64,000 bases of DNA from Diplocarpon mali (GCA_024741835.1 JAENRP010000099.1:5996-69995), one strand, 5' to 3'. Positions 49,972-60,075 are shown, numbered from the stretch's first letter. Program-made: numbers and translations. The notes: a model not told the origin generated them from the letters alone.

Positions 49972-51705
49972 ATGACAGTCTCCGAGCGAGTCTGGTGGAA
50001 AGATGGCGTGGTCTATCAAATCTATCCTGCCAGCTACAAGGACTCTAACAATGATGGGCTCGGCGATATTCCCGGGATAATATCCAAAATCGATTACATC
50101 AAAGACCTCGGCGTTGACATTATCTGGGTTTCTCCCATGTACGATTCTCCACAGCACGACATGGGCTACGACATCCGGGACTACGAATCCGTGTACGCAC
50201 CATATGGAACTGTTGCCGATATGGAGACCCTCATCCAAGCCGCCCATTCCCGCGGCATGCGGCTAATTCTCGACTTGGTTGTCAACCACACGTCCGACGA
50301 GCATAGATGGTTTCAGGAATCGCGAAGCTCGAAGGACAACCCCAAGAGAGACTGGTATATTTGGAGGCCTGCAAAGTATGCCGCCGACGGGACCCGCATG
50401 CCGCCAAACAACTGGATGTCCTTCTTCAGCGGCAGTGCATGGGAGTGGGACGAGCATACAGGGGAATACTATCTACACCTCTTTGCAAAGCAGCAACCGG
50501 ATCTCAACTGGGAAAACGACGAAGCGCGGAGGGCCGTCTACGACTCTGCGATGGAGTTCTGGTTGCAAAGGGGGGTAGATGGCTTCAGAGTCGATACGGT
50601 CAACATGTACAGTAAAGGTACGCTCCTCCCCGACGCACCTGTCGTGGACCCAGGGGCCTTCGAGCAGCCCGCCAGTTCCATCTTCTGCAACGGGCCACGC
50701 ATGCACGAATTCCTGCGCGAGATGAACACCCAAGTCCTTTCCAAATATGACACGATGACCGTGGGTGAACTCCCCTACACCCCAGACCCTGCGCACGTCC
50801 TCCGATACGTCGGCTCTGGCGACAAACAGCTGGACATGGTATTCCAATTCGATATCGTGGACCTCGGGCAGGGCAAGACTCACAAATACGAGTACGAACC
50901 ATGGACTCTGCCGCAGATGAAAGAGATTGTGCAGAAATGGCAGACCTTCATCGACAACACGGACGGCTGGACGACCGCTTTCTGCGAGAACCACGACCAG
51001 GGACGCTCGGTCACCCGCTACGCATCCGATGCCCCCGTATGGCGCGAGCGCAGCGCGAAAATGCTGGCGATCATGATGTGTGCGATGACCGGCACCTTGT
51101 TCGTGTACCAGGGCCAGGAGATCGGGATGATCAATGCGCCGAAGGATTGGCCGATCGAGGACTACAAAGACATCGAGAGCTCCAACTACTACCGCTCGGT
51201 CGCGGCGCGCACGAACAGTGATCCGGAGGCGCTGGCAAGTGTCATGAGAAGCATTCAGATTCTCGGCCGCGACCACGCGCGCTTGCCGATGCAGTGGGAC
51301 TCCTCTCCGTTCGCGGGCTTCACGAGGAATGCATCGGGGGCGTGGATGCGTACTCACCCGTCGTATCGGTCTGGTCTGAACGTCGCCGACCAAGCGGCTG
51401 ATCCGGCATCTGTCCTCAACTTCTGGAGGAAGATGCTGCGCACCAGGAAGGAACTCAGAGACCTGTTCGTGTATGGCAAGTTCGAAGTCTTTGATGCCGC
51501 CAACGAGGAGACCTTCATGTATGGAAAGACTAGCGACACGAGGAAGGCAGTGGTCGTGCTGAATTTCACTGCCGACCGGCGGGTATTCCGGCGGCCGGAG
51601 GTGGGTGGTGGCAGGTGGGAGTTGCTGGTTGGCAACGTCGAGGGGGTTGACGGGAGTGTCGACGAGCTCGCGGGGTACGAGGGCCGCATCTACCTGATCA
51701 GTTGA
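49972..51705 (+). CDS. Alpha-glucosidase (maltase), glycoside hydrolase family 13
   Basis: A single exon encodes 577 residues. It hydrolyses maltose and related alpha-1,4-glucosides to glucose. The start MTVSERVWWKDGVVYQIYP has no signal peptide, so the enzyme is cytosolic like yeast Mal-type maltases and needs a permease. The open frame runs 24 codons upstream, but the chosen ATG gives the conserved beginning. GH13 regions are clear: DLVVNHTSDEHRWF (region I), GFRVDTVNMYS with the nucleophile Asp (region II), TVGELPY with the acid/base Glu (region III) and FCENHDQGR with the transition-state Asp (region IV). YQIYPASYKDSNNDGLGDI and YQGQEIGM are also typical. The C-terminal beta domain ends at EGRIYLIS. 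The divergent sugar transporter is the natural partner. A 306-codon minus-strand frame is a shadow. Confidence 0.95.
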   Translation: MTVSERVWWKDGVVYQIYPASYKDSNNDGLGDIPGIISKIDYIKDLGVDIIWVSPMYDSPQHDMGYDIRDYESVYAPYGTVADMETLIQAAHSRGMRLILDLVVNHTSDEHRWFQESRSSKDNPKRDWYIWRPAKYAADGTRMPPNNWMSFFSGSAWEWDEHTGEYYLHLFAKQQPDLNWENDEARRAVYDSAMEFWLQRGVDGFRVDTVNMYSKGTLLPDAPVVDPGAFEQPASSIFCNGPRMHEFLREMNTQVLSKYDTMTVGELPYTPDPAHVLRYVGSGDKQLDMVFQFDIVDLGQGKTHKYEYEPWTLPQMKEIVQKWQTFIDNTDGWTTAFCENHDQGRSVTRYASDAPVWRERSAKMLAIMMCAMTGTLFVYQGQEIGMINAPKDWPIEDYKDIESSNYYRSVAARTNSDPEALASVMRSIQILGRDHARLPMQWDSSPFAGFTRNASGAWMRTHPSYRSGLNVADQAADPASVLNFWRKMLRTRKELRDLFVYGKFEVFDAANEETFMYGKTSDTRKAVVVLNFTADRRVFRRPEVGGGRWELLVGNVEGVDGSVDELAGYEGRIYLIS

Positions 51706-52565
51706 ATCGACAGCTGTTTTACCCCTCTTGTCGATTTAGCAAGACACTGTTTTGGTTCGGTATCGTGCCGGAGCGGCTGCCTACGTAGGGTGACCATGTC
51801 GTGATTTCAAGTTGGACCCGAGCTCTCCGATGCCTGCCTCGGTGAGCCGCGGTGTGATGCTGTAGTCGTAGCTTGGAGTAGCGTCCAGCTCAGGTCGACG
51901 ATTCCGCCGAGCGGGCACTCAGCGCGACGTCTGACGATGGCCGACGGCCTCCAACGTACCTCTACGATCTGGCAACCACTCTGCTCTCGCACGGCGGTTG
52001 GGGATCAGATTGGTAGAACCCCCGTCCTTCGCCCATACTCTCTGTTCTGTGATGCCTTGAGAGCTTTGAACATGGACTCGCCTCGCTCTGTCGTCTCGCT
52101 TTGTAGTGTCATCTTGTACAGAATGCGTGGTTTGCCAACGCTCTCGGCCTTGGTACGCTTCGAGCTCCGAGCCCCGAGCCTTCACCACGGGCTCGATCTC
52201 GCGTTCCAGAGCAAGGCCTCTGTCACGTGGGTGATGTGCAGAGGCTCTCTCCCCTCGCTCCCCCTCTGTGCGGGCGGCGGATGTGAAGTGAGAAGTCCTG
52301 GGAACGCGTCCGGGATGCGAACGTCACGAGCCGGGCATCCCCTCTCGCGACTCCAGAGTGCCCAGCTCTCTCTCCTCGTCGCCGCCGGTTGGTTTGCCAG
52401 GCCCAAGGCTCGGGTTGCGAGGACGGGAGGGGGGGAGGGACTTTTCTGCGGTCGCGGTGGAGGCTGGTGCGGAGCTGATGCGGAGCTGATGCGGGAGGTA
52501 GAATCGGGTCGTTGTAAGAGATGGTTGGTAGAGATGGTTGAAATGTGCATAAGAGAAAGTCGTAA

Positions 52566-52770
52566 GATATAGCTATTTAGGATGGTTGCAAAAGATGCTT
52601 ATCAAATATAGTAGTAGAGGGTATAAAAGATAGCTATTTGAAATAGTAAAGATGGTTATAAATATGCAAAGAATAGAGGGTTACAAGAGAGCTACTTCAG
52701 ACCATCAATGAAAATGCTTCTAAACACGCTAGTGGCCGAGGGTTCTGGGAGATGGCTATTTAAGATACAG
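52566..52770. repeat. Diverged tandem repeat of about 60 bases
   Basis: The phrase AGCTATTT or close variants recur at about 52571, 52632, 52690 and 52754, and AGAGGGT/CGAGGGT recur at about 52615, 52675 and 52737. Together they define about three and a half diverged units spaced 58 to 64 bases apart. Confidence 0.55.
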
Positions 52771-53146
52771 ACTAAGGATAGCTACGTCGACAGGTACATC
52801 GACAGACAGAGCGGATGCTTCTCATCCCAATCCCACCGCCGCGAACGCGAATACATACATGCCCTCTCCCTCTCCCCTCTCCCCTCTCCCCGCCACCCTC
52901 TGGCCTGCGCAGATGCCGCAGCCAGATCTCCGCGATGCGGATACAAGATTTCCTTCCTCCTGCCGCCCCGGAGGTCACGAGACCGTCCTCGCCCACGGCC
53001 CGCCGGGCCCTCTGGATCTCGAGAAGCCAGCCGTCGCCGGTCTCGAGTCGCAGAGGACGGCGCGCTGCCGCTCGATGTCCAAGTGCCCAAGCCTGATTGC
53101 TTTGCTCTTCACATCTGACATTTTCCTCCTCTGACAACTCCGCTCT

Positions 53147-53270
53147 GACTCCAATCTGACTCCAATCTGACATTCCCAATTCCAATCTCTCATCTCCAGT
53201 CTCTCATCTCCAGTCTCTCATCTCCAGTCTCTCATCTCCAATCTCTCATCTCCACTCTCCAAATCTCCCA
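53147..53270. repeat. Tandem CT-rich repeats (12- and 14-base units)
   Basis: CTGACTCCAATCTGACTCCAAT units change into about five copies of TCTCTCATCTCCAG/A. One strand is almost purely pyrimidine, with no frame worth calling. Confidence 0.8.
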
Positions 53271-53705
53271 CTATCAATCTTGAAGAGGATAAAAAAGACG
53301 AAAAGAAAAAGAAGAAGAGAAATCAGAGAGGCTAGCTCATCTCCAGCCCCGACTCTGGTCTTCGCATCTGCAGCGCAACCGACGTCGACCAGCCCTCTAT
53401 ATATAATCCCGCGCGGCCGTCGAGTCTGCCCGCCCCGTCGTAGCAGATCCCCAAGCACCCCCCTCCCCTCCCCTCCCCTCGCCTTCCGAGGCCACCTCTC
53501 CAGCCCGGCAGGCGGACACGATCGCGCCGGCCAGCACCGGGGCCCCAGCGAACAGCATCCGCCTCCTTCTCAATCTCCCCGCGCGTCGACGCCGAATCCA
53601 TCGGCCGCTCCAGTGTCGGCTCCAGTGTCTGCCCTATTCCACACGCTCTGATCCAGCCGAGTCCAGCCTACTCCAGTTGATACCCCTGCCCTGCCCCCCA
53701 GGCTC

Positions 53706-53845
53706 TAGTCTCCAATCTCCAATGTCCAATCTCGCATATCCCATCTCCACTCTCCACTCTCCACGCTCCACGCTCCACGCTCCAATCTCTAATCTCCAAT
53801 CTCATCTCCAATCGCATCTCCACTCTCCAGTCTCCCCTCTCCCCC
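53706..53845. repeat. Second TCTCCA-type repeat block
   Basis: Runs of TCTCCAATCTCC, CTCCACTCTCCA and CACGCTC units, related to the block 500 bases upstream, form degenerate 6- to 7-base repeats. Confidence 0.75.
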
Positions 53846-54344
53846 CACCCCCTCTTCCTATCTATTTCCAGCAGCCCGCCCCGCTCCGCTCCCGCTTCCG
53901 TACCGTGGTCGCGATCAGCCGGGGGCGGCTCCTTGGGAGGGCCGCGCCGGGCCCGGCCCGCGGCCCCCGCGCTCGAGAGGAGCCGCGAGATCCCGGTCCC
54001 GAAGTCCCGCCGCGGTGCGCCGGGCTAAAATTAGAGCCGGCGGCGAGCCGATGGCGGGGGAGGAGCAGGAATCCTCGGCCGGGGATGGCGGCGGCGGCGG
54101 CGGCGGCGGAGGAGGAGGAGAGCTGATGAGCCGGTTGATGAGTTGTTGGACCGACTGGATCGTGGAAGGGGGGCCGGTGCGGCGTTGTGCGGTGCTGCTG
54201 TACCGTGCTGTGCGCTACGGCGGTATACTGCACCGGCGGTCCTACGCTGCCCTGAGCGGGTGCTAATTTTAGAGTCCGAGGCAGCACGGATCTTGGGGAG
54301 GGGATGTTGCCGTTGTCCACGGTCGGCTAGAGCTGTGCGTGGGT

Positions 54345-54420
54345 GGGTGTGTGTGTGTGTATGTATGTATGTATGTATGTATGTATGTATGTATGTATGT
54401 ATGTATGTATATATTTATAT
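54345..54420. repeat. GT and GTAT microsatellites
   Basis: A GT run (about 54345-54360) passes into roughly thirteen copies of ATGT and then TATATATG. Confidence 0.9.
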
Positions 54421-54450
54421 ATGTATATGTAAAATGTAAAATGTAGCATG

Positions 54451-54545
54451 TATATATGTGTATATATGAGTATATATGAGTATACATGAGTATATATGAG
54501 TATATATGAGTATATATGAGTATATATGAGTATATATGAGTATAC
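54451..54545. repeat. Decamer tandem repeat TATATATGAG
   Basis: About nine near-perfect copies of a 10-base unit, with one copy carrying TATACATGAG. The period equals roughly one helical turn of DNA. Confidence 0.9.
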
Positions 54546-54864
54546 AACCACATGTACTTAATACGCATATGCATCGACATACCCACGTACAAGTACATGT
54601 ACAAAGAACATACATGTATACCTACCGCATAAGCACATGTACAGGCCAGCCAAGTAAACCCGTCCCTCTAATCGCCATGCGCCGCACAACAGCCCCGGCC
54701 CGCGACGCGGCTCCAAGATGTCGGGCCGGCCATGGCCACGGCAGCGCCCAGCAGGCGACGACGGCCCGCGCGCGGCGTCCTCGAGGCCGGATATCCGCTC
54801 TGGCCACGTGACCATCAGTTAGACTTCCGCCAAGTCAAAGGTCATGCCAGCACCCGCACCCGCA

Positions 54865-54935
54865 CCCAGCATCCAGCATCCAGCATCCAGCTTCCAGCAT
54901 CCAGAATCCAGCTTCCAGAATCCAGCATCCAGCAG
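54865..54935. repeat. Heptamer repeat CCAGCAT and variants
   Basis: Ten or so copies of CCAGCAT/CCAGCTT/CCAGAAT with a 7-base period. They lie just before the assembly gap. Confidence 0.85.
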
Positions 54936-55027
54936 GCGGCCAGCGTTTCGGCTCGAGCAGCAAGGCCCCTCGCCGCTGGATGCGCTCGCCGTCCGCCTTC
55001 CTCCATCCGCCGCGCGCAGGATCCCCC

Positions 55028-55069
55028 NNNNNNNNNNNNNNNNNNNNNNNNNNNNNNNNNNNNNNNNNN
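55028..55069. other. Assembly gap (42 N)
   Basis: Forty-two unspecified bases are seen directly. True length and content are unknown, and the gap lies in a GC- and repeat-rich context. Open frames crossing it are meaningless. Confidence 1.
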
Positions 55070-55418
55070 CACCCACCCATGGATCCCGTGACCTGAGGAT
55101 GCCCAATGCTGCTCGCAGGGTTTCAGCGTGCTGCTCGCTTGTCTACCCCCCCCATATGATCGTGAATATATCTATCGCCGGTCGCGACTTGGAATCATCA
55201 GTTCAGCTCAGCAGCTCGGCTCAACACCATCGACCTCGCTCTCCATCGCCCTCGTCTCTCTCACATCTGCCCGGCCCAGCCCAGCCCCCAGACATCGGAT
55301 ATCCCGCTCCAGCCCCGCGCCATACCTCGGGCATCCAACACCAGACACCCAACCCAAACACCCAGCTCCCAGCTCGCAACATCCATCACCCCGCCGTCCC
55401 CCATCCCCAGCCGACACC

Positions 55419-55877
55419 ATGAGCACCAACTTCCTCACGGCCATCTACCACTACAAGTTCCTGGTGTTCGTCACCCTGTTCCTCCTGGGCAGTGCCGGGC
55501 TGGGGCAGCTGATCAGGCGCTACAACCTGTCCTGGAGCGAGATCTACCTCGCCCAGCTGGTGCTCAGCTTGCAGTGGCTCCTCGTCGCCAACATGCAGGC
55601 CCCACCGTGTGACAGCTGCGCGAGAGAGCACGGGGCGCTGGAGCTCGACGTCGAGCGGCTCGCCGCCGCCGATCAGGGCGCGGCCGGCGAGAAATCACGT
55701 CTGAGACAGTACTATCAGGTCGGCACGCCGGAGGCCCGGCCTCACGGCGCGGTCTCGCCCATCGACGCGCCGGCCTCGGGCTCGGACGATGGTGCGACGG
55801 CGCCGGGGGCTCGCGCGCAGAGCACCCCATTCCAGGACTCCGAGGAGACGGAGGGCGAGCCGCTCCCTCACGCCTAG
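55419..55877 (+). CDS. Small two-helix membrane protein, unassigned
   Basis: A single exon encodes 152 residues from ACCATGAGCACC, a good fungal start context. The open frame continues upstream without family-like sequence. Residues about 10-32 (YHYKFLVFVTLFLLGSAGLGQLI) and about 40-58 (EIYLAQLVLSLQWLLVAN) form two hydrophobic helices with the basic RRYN between them. A CDSC motif follows at once, and then a hydrophilic, Gly/Ala/Ser-rich tail with acidic end (DSEETEGEP). No family is recognised. It may be a lineage-specific gene. Third-position G/C is high, as in the neighbouring small genes. Confidence 0.5.
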   Translation: MSTNFLTAIYHYKFLVFVTLFLLGSAGLGQLIRRYNLSWSEIYLAQLVLSLQWLLVANMQAPPCDSCAREHGALELDVERLAAADQGAAGEKSRLRQYYQVGTPEARPHGAVSPIDAPASGSDDGATAPGARAQSTPFQDSEETEGEPLPHA

Positions 55878-57038
55878 GGGGGGCTGGTCTGTCGGTATCG
55901 CTAGGAGATGGCGTGGGTGCCAGGGAGGTGGTGCGGGTGAGGAGACCGGCCAGCAGAGAGGCGGATCGGGAGAAGCAGAAGGACGGGGGTACGGACGGTT
56001 CGCAGTCACGGCAAGGAGTTCGGGCGTCGCAATCCCAGTTGGGACATTCACACGAGATATGTTTTTTGCGAGGGTCGAGGGATATTCCGCATGGGTTCGA
56101 GTCACGGCAACACCGCGGTGGGAGGGCTCTTCGGCGAGCGGTGCGCGGACGGGAGGCGTCTGGGCGAATGGTGCCCACGGTCATTGGTCATCGGTAATCA
56201 GTCAACATTGGTACGGCCCAGGGCTAATGTAGTATTGGTAATTCTGTATCTAGAGAATGGGAATTGACAAGAAGAAAAAAGTCTCACCTCCTGAATGCTC
56301 TACCGACACTCGCTCCCCGATCCAGGGCCGAGGAAAGTGCTCTGCGACAGAGCCCGAACGAATTCCGAAACCAGGGAGCCGGGGTCCCCCGCTTCGTTGC
56401 CCTGGCCCAACCAGCCAGAGATCACCGCCGGGCGCCGCCGCGCTGGCTATGATGCCGCCCCCGATCCAGATCCAGATCCGGATCTCGGCTCTGCGCACAT
56501 ATCCGGGCTGGACGACGACCTGTTCGCGTCGGCACTCTCGCGGGGACGTCATGATCCCCTAGGAGCCGCGGCGGGCTCGTTCGATGGGGCACGGGAGGGG
56601 CAGGGCGAGGGACGAGTATCGGGTGGTGTTTGGCGCGGGTGGTCGATGGAGATGGCTGAGTGGGTTGACGCGGCTGGTCGATGGAGATGGCTGAGTGGGT
56701 TGACGCGGCTGGCGCGGCTGGCGCGGCCCGCTGGGTCGACCAGGCCAATCATATCGGCGAGGCCCCCCCGGCGACGCGGCCGACGCGGCTGGACCGCGGG
56801 GTATCCCAGACGAGGCTGACGAGTCGCCTTGCCGGTCGGGCTGGAATCACTCGCCAGCGGCAGCCCTCGCGGCGTACGCCCAGCAGCTGCTCCCTCAGCC
56901 ATCGCCATCAATCCCTCGTCGAGAAGATGCCATGGTCGACACCGCCAGCAGCATCCCCCGCCCCAACCGCTGATTGCTCACTCATCGGCCCAACCGCGCT
57001 TCTACCTCTCGCATCGGACATCATTCCCATCCGCCATC
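55878..57038. other. Spacer with a 35-base tandem duplication
   Basis: No supported gene. A 35-base unit (beginning GGTCGATGGAGATGGCTGAG) is present twice in tandem at about 56641-56710, followed by GGCGCGGCT repeats. The end of the spacer should contain the promoter of the beta-helix protein gene. Confidence 0.5.
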
Positions 57039-57966
57039 ATGACGCGGGTCTCCCGACCTCCACAGGAGGTGAAGCCGGAGCAGCACGGCTCCGCACGTTC
57101 GAGCTCGGCACGACCAGCGACGCCAGCGGCACCAGCATTCGCATGTCTTCCTGCGCCGCCCGCCCCAGCAGAACCAGTCCCGCAGATCGGGGCCGTCGAT
57201 GCCTCGTCGCCGGTGAATCTCGCGGGGCCGCTGCACATCCTCGGCCCGGTTGATGCATCCTCGTTCGTCGCGCTAGATGGGAGCATCCGGGTGGATGGCA
57301 CGGTCAACTCCTCCTCTGGGGCCCTCCTGAAGAATGGGATCCTGGTCGGCGGGGACGTCACTGCGAGCGGGATAGTCACCCTGCGCGACGGCGTGACGAT
57401 CAGGGGGAAGCTGGACGCGAGCGGGGCCGTCGAGTGAGTGTGCGAGATGCCCGGCGGTCGTCGCCGGCGGAGGCACCCCGGAGCTGACATCGGCTCCAGG
57501 TTGAGAAACGGAATCCGCATCGCCGAGAGGGTCGACTGCAGCGGCGCGTGTGTCCTCGACGGCGGCCGGCGGGGGATCTACCTCGGCGGCGGGGTCACGG
57601 CCAGCGGCGCCATCGATCTGACCGGCTCCGTCCACGTCGCCGGCCCGATCAAGGCGAGTGGGAAGATTCGCCTCCGGGGCAGCACGCCCATGGAGACCCT
57701 GATGCTGGGGAGCACGGTTGAATCTGCGGGGCAGTGCTCGATCGAGGGGGACGTCTCGGTCATGTAAGACGGCGAGCGCGCTCTCGCCGAAACACCTGCT
57801 GACACGAGCCAGCGGGCATCTGTGCTTGGGCTCCTCTCTCGTGTTGACTGGCCATCTGCACGTGATGGGAAACTTGGAGGTCAAGGGGACCGTGTTCTTG
57901 CAGAGGGGAAGCACGATGCTCGTGGACGGAAGGAAGGCGATACATGGGACGATCATCGAAGTATGA
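57039..57966 (+). CDS. Bactofilin-like right-handed beta-helix protein
   Basis: Three exons: 57039-57433, 57500-57763 and 57813-57966, giving 270 residues. Introns of 66 and 49 bases (GTGAGT...CTCCAG; GTAAGA...GAGCCAG) keep the frame. After a Pro/Ala-rich disordered head (to about residue 48), the whole protein is a regular repeat of about 18 residues with the pattern xVxASGxVxLxxGxxIxG. Clear copies are DVTASGIVTLRDGVTIRG, KLDASGAVELRNGIRIAE and GVTASGAIDLTGSVHVAG. Later, HLHVMGNLEVKGTVFLQ continues the pattern. Such short Gly/Val/Ile rungs are the hallmark of polymer-forming bactofilins (DUF583 fold), which build filaments in bacteria without nucleotides. A fungal role is unknown. It could also be a cell-wall or adhesive beta-helix, but no signal peptide is visible. 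The upstream in-frame extension to 56829 is judged untranslated. Confidence 0.72.
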
Positions 57967-59563
57967 ATCCGCAACCGCGTCGGGGAGGGTGAAGGGCCTC
58001 GGGGAGCTTCCTCTCGGCCTCTCTTCCCGGAGCACACCAGCCGAGCGAGACGATCGAGGAGCGCGGAATTGATAGCACGTTGAATGGCAACTTCGTCTAT
58101 CAACAGCAGCAGAGCACGCGGCAGAATACCAAGTTCCTGCACCCGTGTTGGCAAACTTGAATGGCTACGTGCGAGAGGGGAGGGCTCTCTGTATCCTTAG
58201 CAGCAGGCCTAAATCATGCCAGTTCTCCATCCACGCATCATCACACGCCCCGCGGTACACATGCCTCGCAACACCAGTGGTATCTTACCACGCCGCCTCC
58301 TGCTGCGATCCGCAGTCCTACCCAAGCAGAAGAGAGGCGCTCTGTCTGATCCAGGGGCGCTGCATAGAGCCTCGCACCCTCGAGCGAGCTCTCTCGCGGC
58401 TTCAGAGGCAGGTGCGAGGAATGATTCTATCATCAGATATAGCGTTGGGGGTGAGTGCGTTGTGGGAACGAGTAGATGGTTTCACATACTTGCTCCTCGG
58501 ACGAGGAAGCCTTTGGCAGCGCGCAGAGACGCGAAGCTCGTATTGTTTCAACCGTGTAGGTCGGCTGGGTATGTCGCACAGCGTTGCTATAATCAATGAC
58601 AATTGTCGGCCGTGTTTATAGCATAGCGGTGTACCATCAACAAACATCGACCCGACAGCTAACGCGGCCCCTCTCGTGGAATGCATGCATACGTCGACAC
58701 GTCGCGGCCAGAGGCCAAGGGCGGACCTGAGTCAACAGTCGACGAAGATCTTGCGAGTCAGGGGCCGAGAGAGGTGGTGCGATTCCTGATCCACTTTTCT
58801 CCCCCTCCTCTCCTCACCCGACGGCCTACCCGGTTTGTTGACTCCCCGACGACAGACCTCGGCTGGTGCGCAGAGCCGACGCTTGCCGTCTTCTCGTCGC
58901 CCCTTTTGTTACCCGCTTGTTGCTCTCATCCCTCGCTTAACCTCTGGTTGCCTTCTTGTCCCCCCCCCTTCATTACCCTCTCATTACCCCATCGTTCCGG
59001 GATCCCCAGCTGAGAGGCACCATCACGCCTGGCGTCCGAGAATACAAACTCCCGTCCGCGACGTTCGAATGCATCGCGTAAGAGAAGCCCGCCGCACCCA
59101 AGCCGTCGGGCCAATTGGGTGCATGGCCTGGCCTGCGCCCCGGCGAAAGATCTCGCGCGCTGACACATGGGAATCCATAGAACGAGCGACGGACGCACGT
59201 GCCGCGAGGACCGCAGCCGGAGGAGTGTTCGGCTCAGGGGCGCCATGACGGACGAGCGGGCTGAAAAAATGAGAAGAAAAAAAAAAAACTTGCGAAAATT
59301 TATTCGTGCTGCTAGGCGTGTGGTCTGAGCATGGCCGATGCGGACCTGGGACTTGGGATATATAGAGGGGGAGGAGCGCTCGCCTCCAGACACACATCTT
59401 CTCTCTTCATCGCTTCATCTGTTGATCTCAACAAGCCTCGATCCCCAAGCTCGCTTGTGGCTCGCCTCGACAACAAATCCAAACAAAACCGGACAGGAGA
59501 GAGCGGACTCTCCAAACTTACCACCACCACCACCACCAACCCATCTCCGACACCTCGGCAGCC
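57967..59563. other. Spacer between beta-helix and small basic protein genes
   Basis: No supported gene. Frames of 110 to 158 codons occur but have no recognisable features. The last 200 bases contain a TATA box and a CA-rich leader (ACCACCACC repeats at about 59520-59543) for the next gene. Confidence 0.5.
59359..59365 (+). promoter_or_regulatory. TATA box of the 108-residue protein gene
   Basis: TATATAG in a GC-rich setting, 205 bases before the ATG. It is followed by a pyrimidine/CA-rich, G-poor stretch typical of fungal leaders of well-expressed genes. Confidence 0.5.
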
Positions 59564-59890
59564 ATGGCCGCCGCCCTGCAGAGCCGCTCGGCCTCTGGCG
59601 ACAGCACGCGCTCCTCGGCCTCGCTCGGCAAGAAGATCGTGCGAGCGGCGCGGGAGCACCACCAGAGCGTCACCTCGGCCTACTCCTCCCTCGACGCGGC
59701 GGGCGACCAGGCCGGCGCCGGCGCCTCGGCTAGGCCGTCGGGCGAGAGCCAGCGCGAGACCGAGGCCCGGCCGGTCGAGCAGTCGCCTCTGCGCCGGCTC
59801 GCGCGGGCGGCGAAGCGGCACCACCGCGACATGGACGCTGCCTACGGACTGTACTACGGGGCGGGCTGGAGGGCGGGTGCGAGGGCGTAG
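59564..59890 (+). CDS. Small basic protein with a duplicated RAA-HH-AY motif
   Basis: A single exon encodes 108 residues from GCCATGGCC, a strong start context, with a TATA box and a CA-rich leader upstream. The protein carries two copies of an 18-residue motif: residues 23-40 (KKIVRAAREHHQSVTSAY) and 77-94 (RRLARAAKRHHRDMDAAY). They share RAA, HH and AY at identical spacing, with conservative KK/RR and I/L changes. The 36-residue linker is Gly/Ala/Ser/Glu-rich. No signal peptide or membrane helix is visible. Each motif could form a positively charged amphipathic helix with a His pair. I recognise no family. It could be a lineage-specific nucleic-acid- or metal-binding protein, but this is speculation. 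Confidence 0.55.
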   Translation: MAAALQSRSASGDSTRSSASLGKKIVRAAREHHQSVTSAYSSLDAAGDQAGAGASARPSGESQRETEARPVEQSPLRRLARAAKRHHRDMDAAYGLYYGAGWRAGARA

Positions 59891-59949
59891 ATCTGAGGTG
59901 GAGGGGAGAGATGCTGGGTGGTGGAGTGGGGTGGTAACGGAGAGGGGGC

Positions 59950-60075
59950 GAGGGGGAATGTAAGAAAGAGGGAAGGGAAAAAGGACAAAAGAAAAGGAAA
60001 AGGAAAAGGGAAAAAGTGCATAACAAAAGGAAAAGGAAAAAGGAAAAAGGACAAGAAAAGGAAAAGGAAAAGCAT
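59950..60075. repeat. Polypurine GGAAAA repeat
   Basis: Many copies of GGAAAA/AGGAAAAAGGA give one nearly pure purine strand just downstream of the small basic protein gene. It may form triplex DNA or lie in the 3' untranslated region. Confidence 0.85.

Larger units (their letters stand above)
51706..55418. other. Repeat-rich, GC-rich region without a supported gene
   Basis: Several tandem repeats (listed separately) and an assembly gap lie here. A TATA-like sequence (53398-53407) within a GC-rich context has no convincing gene downstream. Bases 53880-54300 are very GC-rich, with a GGC run at about 54081-54117. Frames found here are low-complexity. Confidence 0.5.

Noticed and set aside
50473..51393. 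306-codon minus-strand open frame
   Set aside because: Antisense to the catalytic regions of the maltase, which are unmistakable on the plus strand.
53147..53270. Regular repeats resembling a CRISPR array
   Set aside because: These are contiguous short tandem repeats without unique spacers, in a eukaryotic genome.
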